The notes below the pieces were generated by a model. That model was not told the origin of the DNA and ran no database searches. It saw only the letters and a program-made list of their open reading frames with translations. Positions 22,223-30,700 of a stretch of DNA of 39,030 bases are shown here, in pieces. Every line of letters starts with the position of its first letter. The stretch's first letter is position 1. The position numbers and the translations under genes are program-made. Origin of the DNA: Sphaerimonospora thailandensis (GTDB lineage Bacteria > Actinomycetota > Actinomycetes > Streptosporangiales > Streptosporangiaceae); the NCBI RefSeq assembly GCF_016863115.1, contig NZ_BOOG01000062.1, positions 1-39,030 of the forward strand, given 5' to 3'.

Positions 22223-23176
22223 TCATTTTTCGTACCCGCCAGATGTGGGGTGGTAGGGCTCGCGGGTGAGGGAGTCGAGCACCCGTAGTGCGGCGGAGAC
22301 CGATTCGGAACCGGCGGGCAGCAGGGGCAGTCGGACGGCCGGGCTGGGGATGCGCCCCTGGGTGTGCAGTACGCCCTTGATGACGGTGGGATTCGGCTCC
22401 GCGAACAGCGCGGCCGACAGGGCGGCGAGACGATGACCGAGGTCACGGGCGTGCGCCGTGCCGCCCTCGTGCGCCGCGTCGCCTGCGTGCCAGAGCCGGA
22501 CGAGTTCGGCGAAACGGGCGGTGGCCAGATGGGCGGAGGCCAGGATGCCGCCGTGGGCGCCCATGGCCAGCAGCGGTGAGAGGAGGACGTCGTCCCCGGC
22601 CAGTACGGCGAAGCCGTCGGGCGGATCGGCCATCAGGTCCGCGGTGGAAGCGCTGATCGCGCCGGTCGCGTATTTCACGCCGACGACGCCCGGCAGCGCG
22701 CCGAGCTTCCGCAGCGTCTCCGCGCCCAACTCCTGTCCGGTCCGATACGGGACGTGGTAGATCACCAGCGGTACCGGGCTGTCGGCGGCCAGTTCCGTGA
22801 AGTGCGCGATCACCCCCGCCTCGCCGGGTCGCGTGAAGTGCGGGACGAGAGTGAGCGCCGCCACCGCCTCGGGCACCTTCCGGAGGGCGGCCAGCGCCTC
22901 CCGACTGGCGGCGGTGTCGTTGCTCCCGGCCCCGACGATCAGTGGCGCGTCGCGCTCGCGACAGACCCCGGCCACCACATCGACCACCGACTGCTTCTCT
23001 TCCGCGGTGAGCGTCGCCACCTCGGCGGTGGTGCCGAGAGCGACGAGGCCGGCGGCCCCCTCGTCGAGGAGTTCGTGAGCCAACCGCTCCAGGGCGTCGA
23101 GCGCGATCTCGCCCGTACCGGTGAAGGGCGTGATCAACGGGATGTGCACCCCTCGGGCCGGCGCGCTGATTTCCAT
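22223..23176 (-). CDS. Dihydrodipicolinate synthase (DapA) family aldolase
   Basis: 317 residues from ATG 23176; the longer frame adds unrelated sequence. TIM-barrel class I aldolase with GTTAEVATLT (48-57, canonical GTTGE altered to GTTAE), Tyr140 (VIYHVPYRTG) and Schiff-base Lys168 (VVGVKYATG). The lysine-pathway enzyme condenses pyruvate with aspartate semialdehyde; paralogues cleave or build other pyruvate adducts. GTTAE and YHVPYRTG in place of YNVPSRTG make a secondary, non-lysine role possible. Divergent from the IMPase gene; no lysine genes nearby. Confidence 0.9.
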   Translation of the reverse strand: MEISAPARGVHIPLITPFTGTGEIALDALERLAHELLDEGAAGLVALGTTAEVATLTAEEKQSVVDVVAGVCRERDAPLIVGAGSNDTAASREALAALRKVPEAVAALTLVPHFTRPGEAGVIAHFTELAADSPVPLVIYHVPYRTGQELGAETLRKLGALPGVVGVKYATGAISASTADLMADPPDGFAVLAGDDVLLSPLLAMGAHGGILASAHLATARFAELVRLWHAGDAAHEGGTAHARDLGHRLAALSAALFAEPNPTVIKGVLHTQGRIPSPAVRLPLLPAGSESVSAALRVLDSLTREPYHPTSGGYEK

Positions 23177-23364
23177 GTTCCGAATGATCGCGTGGCCGTG
23201 CGTGCCTCGTCCATCGAGAAATGCTGAAGTGCCTCGTAAGCCCTGCTTAATGATCGATGACCGGCTGGGGTGACATGGGACCGCAGCCCGCGGGGGACAC
23301 TCGCTTACGTCCCACAAGTTCGCCATCTCGACGAGGTCGGATCTGGAAACGGGGCGAATCCGAA

Positions 23365-24210
23365 ATGACCGTCGACGCCCGCGCGCTGCTGCGCACAGCC
23401 GAGCAGGCCGTCACCATCGCCGGCCGGTTGATCCGTACGAAAGATCCCGGGGTCGTCACGACCAAGGGCGACCGCGACATGGTCACCGACATCGACTACG
23501 CGGTCGAGCATGTGGTACGGGAGTTCCTGTCACGTGAGACGCCCGAGTTCGGGTTTCTCGGCGAAGAGGAAGGCCTGAGCCGTACGGGTGACGGCGGCCT
23601 GATGTGGGCGCTCGACCCGGTGGACGGCACCGCGAACTTCGCTCGCGGCATCCCGCTCTGCGGCGTCTCTCTCGGCCTGATCGAGGCCGGCCGCCCGGTC
23701 CTGGGGGTGATCGACCTTCCGTACCTCGGCGCGTACTATTGCGCGGCCGAGGGCGCGGGCGCCACCGCCAACGGCCAGCGGATCCGCGCCCACCGGACCT
23801 ACGCGCTGAGCGCCGCGATCGTCTCCGTGGGCGACTACGCCGTGGGCGAGGGCGCGGAGGCGGAGAACCGGATCCGTCTCCCGCTCTACCACTGGCTCGC
23901 CGCCCGGGTGCAGCGGGTACGGATGCTCGGCTCGGCGGCCGTCGATCTGGCCTGGGTCGCCGAGGGTAAGACCGACGCGTTCATCACGTTGTCCAACAAC
24001 CCCTGGGACACCGCGGCCGGCGTCGCGATCGCCCGTGAAGCCGGCGCCGTCGTCGCCGACATCGACGGCGGCCCGCACACCACGAAGGCTCAGGCCACCA
24101 TCGCCGCGACGCCCGGCATCCTCACCGATCTCATCGCACTGATCACCCAGGCCCGGCAGGACGCCGATCGTACGGCACAGCCCGCGGAGGCCTGCCACAG
24201 GAAGGCATGA
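23365..24210 (+). CDS. Inositol monophosphatase-family enzyme (chromosomal copy)
   Basis: 281 residues from ATG 23365 (MTVDARALLRTAEQAV), the start shared with the island paralogue; upstream in-frame residues are not conserved. Motifs FLGEEEG, WALDPVDGTANFARG and SNNPWDTAAGVAIAREAG are complete, so it should be a Mg2+-dependent phosphomonoesterase. High GC and codon use match the surrounding chromosome, unlike the island copy, so this is probably the resident gene and the island copy a diverged relative. Divergent from the DapA-family gene with a 190-bp gap. Confidence 0.93.
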   Translation: MTVDARALLRTAEQAVTIAGRLIRTKDPGVVTTKGDRDMVTDIDYAVEHVVREFLSRETPEFGFLGEEEGLSRTGDGGLMWALDPVDGTANFARGIPLCGVSLGLIEAGRPVLGVIDLPYLGAYYCAAEGAGATANGQRIRAHRTYALSAAIVSVGDYAVGEGAEAENRIRLPLYHWLAARVQRVRMLGSAAVDLAWVAEGKTDAFITLSNNPWDTAAGVAIAREAGAVVADIDGGPHTTKAQATIAATPGILTDLIALITQARQDADRTAQPAEACHRKA

Positions 24211-24282
24211 ATCAGCCAGGACGGTCAATCGTGCCCGGCAGAGCGGCAGAGCGGCAGATCGACACGATCTCACCCTGACAGG

Positions 24283-24702
24283 TCACGGGTTCCGATGCGG
24301 GTCCGGGACCGCGTAACCGGGGATGGACGGCCAGCGCACGGTGAGCACCACCGACTCCTCTTCGGCGTACCACGAATGATCGACGCCCGGCCCCCACACC
24401 ACGTAGTCGCCCTGCTCGGCGAGCAGCACGCTGCGTCCCGGCAGTTCCACCCGGAAACGGCCGCTGATCAGCACGAGCAGCGCCGTACGTTTCTCTCCGG
24501 TGACCCACTCGGCGCGCTCGTCGCCCCGCGGGTGCACACCCCACTTGATCTCGACGTCTTCGCTGTGCCGGACGCCGCCGGCCGGCTTGAAGTGCCCGAG
24601 CAGCCAGCCACGGTCCCCGGCCGCGTCGATGCCCGCCTTGCCCACGTATACGGTCTCCACCGAGTTGTCCGGGTTCTCCACCACGAGCCGTGACGCTAAC
24701 AC
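24283..24702 (-). CDS. Small cupin-domain protein
   Basis: 139 residues from GTG 24702; no clear SD, so the start is uncertain. The single-domain beta barrel contains VRHSEDVEIKWGVHPRGDER, LLVLISGRFRVELPGRSVLL and GDYVVWGPGVDHSWYAEEES, the two cupin motifs with G(x)5HxH-type ligands only partly kept (H of WGVHPRG and DHSW). Cupins of this size may bind metal or act as isomerases or sensors. Substrate unknown. Alone between the IMPase and phosphatidyltransferase genes. Confidence 0.72.
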   Translation of the reverse strand: MLASRLVVENPDNSVETVYVGKAGIDAAGDRGWLLGHFKPAGGVRHSEDVEIKWGVHPRGDERAEWVTGEKRTALLVLISGRFRVELPGRSVLLAEQGDYVVWGPGVDHSWYAEEESVVLTVRWPSIPGYAVPDPHRNP

Positions 24703-24804
24703 GCCATCGCGCCGTATCGTCGTCGTATTCCCGTCAAGGGAGCCGATCGCCGGGAGGTCGTCCGATAGGGCTGTCCGGGATCCGTCAGTGCCGGCCGGGA
24801 TCCG

Positions 24805-25740
24805 TCAGGCGCCGGCCATGTGCGGCGGACGCGTTCCCCGGATCTCGGCGAGAGCACGGGTGAAGTCGCGTGACGACAGCCAGAGCTTGTACATGATCGC
24901 GGCCTCGAAGGCGAGCAGCGGGATCGCCGCGCCGATCGTGACCGCGATGATCATTGCTGAGGAGAGGGTGGCGAGCAGCGGGCCGATGATGAACACCGCC
25001 ATCTGGAACTCGATGCCGCTGACCAGGTGCGTACGAACGCGGTGCGCGCGCAGCCATGCCCGGAACGGGATATACCACGCATAGCGCGAGTGGAACTCCA
25101 CCTGCAGGTCGACGGCCTCAGCTGTACGGACGTAGTCCTCCTGGGAGTCCGAGTTGGTGTCGAGGTCCAGGTCGGGGTCGTCGCGCAGCGGGGATCTCGC
25201 CGGAGAGCGTGAGCCGGCTGGGGCGGCCGCCTCGTACGCCATCCGGATCGTGCGGCGCATCTGGCGCCGGACCTTCGTCACCTGGAGAGCGTCGACGTAG
25301 CGGAGCATGTCGAGGAAGACGATTCCGATGCCGAGAAGCAGGTAGAGGTCCTGCCCGGTCGCTTGATATTGCCCCCACATCAACGCGAGGGCGCAGCCGA
25401 AAACGCGGATCCGATCGAAGACGTAGTCCAGCCAGCCGCCCAGCACGGTCCCCGTACCCTTGAGCCGGGCGATCTTGCCGTCCATGCAGTCGAGGACGAA
25501 GCTCAGGTGGTAGAGGACGGCCCCGGCGGCCAGCCATATCGGGTCCGCCGTCAGGAAACAGCCGGCCGAGCCCAACCCGAGGAGGAAGGCCCCCCAGGTG
25601 ATCTGGTTCGGGGTGATCGAGGTCCGGTTGGCGACGGCGACGACCAGTCGGCCCGCCAGTGGGTCCACGAGGAAGACCGTCCACCAGGCGTCCCGCGCCT
25701 TGTAAGTCCGCGACCGAACATCTTCCAGGGTGAACTTCAT
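24805..25740 (-). CDS. CDP-alcohol phosphatidyltransferase
   Basis: 311 residues from ATG 25740, chosen for AGAAGG 8-9 nt upstream; ATG 25761 has none. The full family signature D84-x2-D87-G-x2-A91-R-x8-G-x3-D105-x3-D109 is present (LDCMDGKIARLKGTGT, then GGWLDYVFDRI). It transfers a phosphoalcohol from a CDP-alcohol to an acceptor at the membrane. About six membrane helices, interrupted after residue 165 by a long acidic cytoplasmic loop (DDPDLDLDTNSDSQEDY) that ordinary PgsA or PssA enzymes lack. Acceptor unknown. Preceded 93 bp upstream by a small acidic ORF. Confidence 0.92.
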   Translation of the reverse strand: MKFTLEDVRSRTYKARDAWWTVFLVDPLAGRLVVAVANRTSITPNQITWGAFLLGLGSAGCFLTADPIWLAAGAVLYHLSFVLDCMDGKIARLKGTGTVLGGWLDYVFDRIRVFGCALALMWGQYQATGQDLYLLLGIGIVFLDMLRYVDALQVTKVRRQMRRTIRMAYEAAAPAGSRSPARSPLRDDPDLDLDTNSDSQEDYVRTAEAVDLQVEFHSRYAWYIPFRAWLRAHRVRTHLVSGIEFQMAVFIIGPLLATLSSAMIIAVTIGAAIPLLAFEAAIMYKLWLSSRDFTRALAEIRGTRPPHMAGA

Positions 25741-25832
25741 GCAGAAAACCTTCTTGTTCATATTTTGGATCTAAGCGGTGAATGTCCGCGAGGTGGCGTG
25801 TGTCCCTTTTGGGCTATGGGTTGGAAGCATCG

Positions 25833-25976
25833 CTATTCTTCATCCGCGTCGTCCATGTGGTCCCACTCGTCGCCCCACTCGTCCTCCCAGCCCCGCGCGT
25901 GCGAGTCGTCTCCCAGGTGCGGGTCGTCGTCGGCGCCGAACAGTGTCGCCAAATGCCCCAAAAGCGGCTTAACCAT
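25833..25976 (-). CDS. Small Asp/Trp-rich acidic protein, 47 aa
   Basis: ATG 25976 preceded by GAGGTC 9 nt upstream. Begins MVKPLLGHLATLFGADDD, a short amphipathic helix, and ends in a strongly acidic, Trp-containing tail (GWEDEWGDEWDHMDD then ADEE). Codon use is GC3-rich, and the frame is better than the opposite strand. It lies upstream of the phosphatidyltransferase on the same strand, so may share its mRNA. The leader-plus-acidic-core layout recalls RiPP precursors such as graspetides, but no maturase is nearby, so a small regulatory or membrane-surface protein is equally possible. Confidence 0.55.
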   Translation of the reverse strand: MVKPLLGHLATLFGADDDPHLGDDSHARGWEDEWGDEWDHMDDADEE

Positions 25977-26223
25977 GGAATTTGACCTCGCGGCGGATTA
26001 CGAAACTTGGCAAAGCTTTATTAACCCATGGAATTCCATCGCCCGCAGCCGATTCTCCCGGGGTAGCCGCCGTCGGCGATCTGGTGAGACAGGAGACCGT
26101 TCCAGAGCTTTGACCCGACATTCACCGTGTACGGCTGATCAGCGAGTGTGTGGCGCTTACCGTCGTCTCGTCACGTTTTTCGGCACCGTCCATCCACCGT
26201 CCATCCACATCGGGGAAAGTCTG

Positions 26224-26892
26224 ATGCTCGTCTGCACGGCTGCGGCCAGTCTCATCGCCGTCCTACTCGCCGGGCCACCGCCCGGGCCGGCAGTCCAGGA
26301 ACCGGCCCGGACGGCCGGTCCCATCGCGGCCGGCGCCACGCCGCTGACCGGCAACGGGGTTCCCTTCGGCAACAGGGCTCCGAACGGAAGCGGGGCGCCG
26401 AACGGAAACGGGGCGCCGATGGGCAACCGGATTCCGGCCGGCAACATGCCGAAGAGCGAACAACCCAAGGCGCGTCACATCGTGCAGGTCGGCAAGGACG
26501 GGGTGCCGAAGGAGATCTTCGTGGTTCCGCTGCCGATCGACGCCTCAGGAATGCCCACGGCTCCGGTGGCGATCCCCAACTTCGGCTTCCAGAACTTCCA
26601 GACGACCGCGGCGCCGCCACGACACAAGAAGGGGCGGAGGACCGCTCCCCAGTGGCGAGACCGGAACTGGGACAGGGCATGGGAGCGCCGGCGCGAGCAG
26701 GACGGCAAGCGTGCGGAGCATGAAAAGCGGCACGGTAAGCGTGCGGAGCATGAAAAGCGGCACAGCAAGCGTGCGAAGCATGAAAAGCGTGCGCATGGCA
26801 AGCGTGCGGAGCGCGTGGAGCATGGGCGGCATGGACGACACGGGAAGCGCGACCGCCCTCACCGAGGGAGGGCGGCGCGTCACCGCAGGTAA
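26224..26892 (+). CDS. Exported basic protein with tandem repeats
   Basis: 222 residues; ATG 26224 with GGGGAAAG just upstream. Signal peptide MLVCTAAASLIAVLLAGPPP, then a Pro/Gly/Asn low-complexity zone with repeats of NGNGAP-type, a short conserved-looking block (HIVQVGKDGVPKEIFVVPLP, then PNFGFQNFQTT), and a very basic C-terminus of GKRAEHEKRH decapeptides, ending RGRAARHRR. The basic tail should bind cell-wall polymers or nucleic acid outside the cell. Function unknown. The 25977-26223 stretch upstream shows no gene. Confidence 0.72.
   Translation: MLVCTAAASLIAVLLAGPPPGPAVQEPARTAGPIAAGATPLTGNGVPFGNRAPNGSGAPNGNGAPMGNRIPAGNMPKSEQPKARHIVQVGKDGVPKEIFVVPLPIDASGMPTAPVAIPNFGFQNFQTTAAPPRHKKGRRTAPQWRDRNWDRAWERRREQDGKRAEHEKRHGKRAEHEKRHSKRAKHEKRAHGKRAERVEHGRHGRHGKRDRPHRGRAARHRR
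26704..26793 (+). repeat. 30-bp tandem repeats in the basic tail
   Basis: Three near-identical 30-bp units (start GGCAAGCGTGCGGAGCATGA) at 26704-26733, 26734-26763 and 26764-26793, with decayed units to about 26830. Each encodes GKRAEHEKRH. The number of units could vary by slippage. Confidence 0.85.
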
Positions 26893-26961
26893 GAGAGGCG
26901 CCCTGAGTCACCGGCCGGTGCCGGAGGCCGACACTCCCTCGGTGTCGGAGGCCGACACTCC

Positions 26962-27621
26962 CTACGTCTCCGCGGGTGATCCCCGGTAGCCCGCGGAGAC
27001 GATCACTTCCGCCTGCCGGGCGTAGAAGGAGCGGTCGTCGGGCGCGAGCGTGGCCAGGCCGTCGACATAGCGGTTGAACATGCAGAAAGCGGCGGCGATC
27101 AGCACGGTGTCATGGATCTCCAGGTCGGTGGCGCCGACCTCGCGGGCCGCCGTGACATCGTTCTCGTCGACGTTCCTGCCGCCCTCCTGGACCGCTGCGG
27201 CGATCTTCAGCAGTGCCTTCATCTTGGTCGAGACGGGGGCGCGTTCCAGGTCCGCGCGGACCTGCTCGATCAGCGCCATGCCTTCGGGAAGCTGGGCCGC
27301 GGCGAAGGCGGCGTGGCAGGAAAAGCAGAACCGGCATTCGTTCAGCCCGGACACGTACGCGGCGATGAGCTCGCGCTCCCCGGGGGTCAGCGTGCTCTCC
27401 CCGCGCAGCAACACCTCGGCCAACGCGTTGAGGGGGCCTTCCGTTTCCGGGCGGAACTCGAACAGGCTGAGGATCCCGAACGCGTCCGGATTCAGCGTGA
27501 TGTGCGGTTTGGTTGAACCCCTATGGTTTGATCCGTTGGTGTAGTCCGCCGCTATTTTCGCGAATCGGACCGATGGTTCCGTTCTTTCGGCAGCGTCGCG
27601 CGGGGAAATCGCGGTCGTCAT
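26962..27621 (-). CDS. Carboxymuconolactone decarboxylase / AhpD-like protein
   Basis: 219 residues from ATG 27621 with AGGAGGG about 9 nt upstream; the longer frame is unsupported. AhpD-type redox motif with E95-C96-RF-C99-FSC-H103 (LNECRFCFSCH), preceded by ELIAAYVSG and followed by a second half containing KMKALLKIAAAVQEGGRNVD and FCMFNRYVDGLAT. AhpD-like proteins reduce peroxides or partner proteins through the CxxC pair. The gene lies head-on to the secreted repeat protein and ends in a shared hairpin. Also in line with the ATPase gene upstream, about 130 bp away. Confidence 0.9.
   Translation of the reverse strand: MTTAISPRDAAERTEPSVRFAKIAADYTNGSNHRGSTKPHITLNPDAFGILSLFEFRPETEGPLNALAEVLLRGESTLTPGERELIAAYVSGLNECRFCFSCHAAFAAAQLPEGMALIEQVRADLERAPVSTKMKALLKIAAAVQEGGRNVDENDVTAAREVGATDLEIHDTVLIAAAFCMFNRYVDGLATLAPDDRSFYARQAEVIVSAGYRGSPAET
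26966..27000. terminator. Bidirectional 11-bp hairpin between convergent genes
   Basis: GTCTCCGCGGG (26966-26976) pairs perfectly with CCCGCGGAGAC (26990-27000), 13-nt loop. It overlaps the last codons of the AhpD-like gene and lies after the repeat-protein gene. Just left, an 18-21-bp direct repeat (GGAGGCCGACACTCCCT, 26925 and 26946) forms a second small stem CCGACAC/GTGTCGG. Confidence 0.72.
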
Positions 27622-27755
27622 CGTCTTCGCCCTCCTGCGGCTCGGGACATGGATGGCCGTTCCACGAACAACTCTGCGGCTCGTCGTGGCCATGAGCCAG
27701 GGAGACCGGAGACAACATGCTGTCCTCCGTCGTCCCCTTCCTGCCGGTCGGACCG

Positions 27756-30700
27756 CTATGCGGAGGCGAGCGGTGCGCCCCCGGCCGCCGGGAACCCCCC
27801 CGCCACCGGGAAACCCCGGGCCGGGACACGGGCGGCCGGACGGGCCGGGATGGAGCGGGTCGCCGCCGCCCGGCCCCGGCCCTGTACGGCGGCGCCGACG
27901 ACGGTCGCCGCGATGGCGCTACCGAGGCCGATGGTCCAGCCGACCGGCCCGAGGGGCCGGCAGCCGAAGAACCCGCTGACCACGGGGATGGAGACGATCA
28001 ACCCCAGGACGGCGAGGGACGACAGCGCGGCCACCGTGACGAGCCTGTCCCGGCCGCCGCCCACGAGCGTCTGCAGGAGCTGCGCCGACACGAGCGCGAC
28101 CAGGCCGATCGTGTCGGCCCGCCCCCTGGTGCCGGTCATCCGTCCCGCGAGCCACGCCACCGTGGCCGCGCTCGCCGTGACGATCGCGCGCAGATAGATG
28201 TCTCGGGTCAGCGACGCCCCCAGGGACGCCTCGGGCCCCTCCGCCAGCAGCCGCTCCGGATCGGTCGCGGCCGGCGGCCGTACGGCGACCGCCATGGCGG
28301 GCACCATGTCGGTGAGCAGGTTGACCAGCAGGAGCTGGCGGGCGTTCAGCGCGCTGCGCCCGGCGAGCAGACTGGACCCGACGGTGAAGAGGATCTCCCC
28401 GATGTTTCCGCCGAGGAGGATGCTCAGCGAGTCGCGTACCGAGCCCCACATGGCCCGGCCCTCGACGATCGCGTCCACGATCGTCTCGATCCGGTCGTCC
28501 GTCACCACGAGGTCGGCCGCGCCCCGGGCGGCGGGCGTGGCCTGGGAGCCGAGGGCGATGCCCACCTCGGCCGTCCGGATCGCCGGGGCGTCGTTGGCGC
28601 CGTCGCCGGTCACGGCCACGACCTCCCCGGCCTCGCGCAGGCAGTTGACGATGCGCGCCTTGTGCGCGGGGGTGGCCCGGGCGAAGACCGCGACATCGGG
28701 CAGCACCTTGGTCAGCGTCTCGTCGTCGATGGCGTCCAGCTCCGGCCCGGTCATGATCCGCCGGCCGTTCAGCGTGTCGAGCTCGACGGCGATGGCCTCG
28801 GCGGTGCTCGGATGATCACCCGTGACCATGATGATCCGGACTCCGGCGCGGACCAGCCGTCCCACGCTCTGCGCCGCGGTCGCCCGGACCGGGTCGGCCA
28901 GGCCGAGGAAACCCAGGAAGCACAGCTCGTCGATGCGGGACTCGTCGAGGTCGCGCCGGTCGGATGCGGTGCGCTGCGCGACGGCCAGCACCCGGTAGCC
29001 CTGCCGGGCCAGTCGGTCGACTTCCCGTTCCAGCTCCTGCCGGGTGCTCTCGTCGCAGGGGACCTCCACCGAGTCCCGCAGCACCTTCGTGCAATGGGTG
29101 AGGACGATCTCGGGGGCGCCCTTCACGCTCAGCAGGTGACCCCGCTCGGTACGGCCCAGCACCGCGTGATAGCTCCGGCCGGGCTCGAACGGCATCTCGG
29201 CGACCCGCTCCCAGGTCGTCAGCCCCTCGGCCAGCCCCTCAGTGGGCGTGACGCCCAATCGCCGCGCCCCCCGGAGGACGGCGCGGTCGGTCGGGTGGGC
29301 GGCGTCCGACCGAGGTTCCGAGAGAGGGCTCGCCCGGACCGCGGCGGCGAGGACCCGCCGCAGCCGCTCGTCCGGTGCGTCGACGGAGCGGCCGGTCCAC
29401 CCGTCCGACAGGTACCGCAGGCTGATCCGCCCCTCGGTGAGCGTCCCCGTCTTGTCGAAGCACAGCACGTTGACCCGGCCGAGCGCCTCGATCGTGGACG
29501 GGTTGCGCACGAGCGCCGCCCGCTTCGACAGCCGCCGCGCCGCCGCCAGCTCCGCGACCGTCGCGATGAACGGGAGCCCCTCGGGCACGGCGGCGACCAT
29601 CAGACTCACGGCGGGCGTCAGCGCCGCGGCCGGGGGCCGGCCACGGAGCAGATCGACGAACAGCAGCAGGGCCCCCGCCCCGATCGACAGCGGCAGGATC
29701 CGCCGGCTCAGCGCACGCAGCCGCAGCTCGACCCCGGTGGGCGGGCTCGGCTCACGCGCGAGCCGCGCGCTGCGCCCCGCCTCCGTCATGTCGCCGGTCG
29801 CGACGATCACCGCTCGCCCGCTGCCGGCCGCGACCGTGGTGCCCTGGTACACCATGGAGTGGCGGTCGGCGACGGCGGCCGCGACGGACGGCGCCGCCGT
29901 CTTCGTGACGAGCTGCGACTCCCCGGTCAGCGTCGACTCGTCGACCTCCAGGCCCACCGCTTTGATGACGCGTGCGTCCGCCGGTACGGCGTCGCCCGCG
30001 CGCAGCTCCACCACGTCGCCGGCGGCGAGGTCCTCGGCGCCGGCCTCCACGGTCCCCTCCGGGCGGTGTAGCCGTACGCGGATCGCGCTGGCCTCGGTGA
30101 GATTGTGCAGCGCCCGGTCGGCTTTGAAACGCTGCACCCCGCCGAAGAACGCGTCGATCACCATCACGCTGCTGATCATCACCGCGTCCAGGGCCGAGCC
30201 CACCAGCGCGGAGATGCCGGCCCCGGCAGCCAGGGCGGGGGTGAGCGGGTTGACCAGTTCCTCCAGCGTGGTCCTGACCAGCGAGTGCGGAGTCTCGGTC
30301 GCGCTGTCCGGCCGCGCCGCGGCCCGGCGTTGTACGGCTTCCGCCTCGTCGAGCCCGTGCGGCGAGGACCCGAGCCGGGACAGGACCTCCTTCGTGGACA
30401 TCGCGTGCCAGGGCGTGGCGTCCACGGGCAACGGCGCCGGCAGCCGTCCCGTCGCCCGCCCCGCCCACTCGCCCAGCGCGATGGCGGCCGCGGAGACGGC
30501 GCCGCTGACCAGGTTCGCCCGGCTCAGCGACTTCGCCTCCGGGCCGACGAACGCGAACAGGCCGCCGACGATCGCTCCGGCGATGCCGAGCCGTACGCCG
30601 CTCCGGCTGGTGCTCACCGCGCGGGGCAGACAGCTCAGGAACAGGTGCAGGCCGTGCGGCTCGCCCGCGACGTCGGCGTCCCACGGCACGAGGCCCTTGA

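Noticed and set aside
25363-26223. Extension of the repeat-protein frame far upstream
   Set aside because: The frame is open by chance; the RBS and signal peptide fix the start at 26224.
26704-26830. Possible CRISPR-like array
   Set aside because: The units are contiguous coding repeats without spacers, and no cas genes are present.
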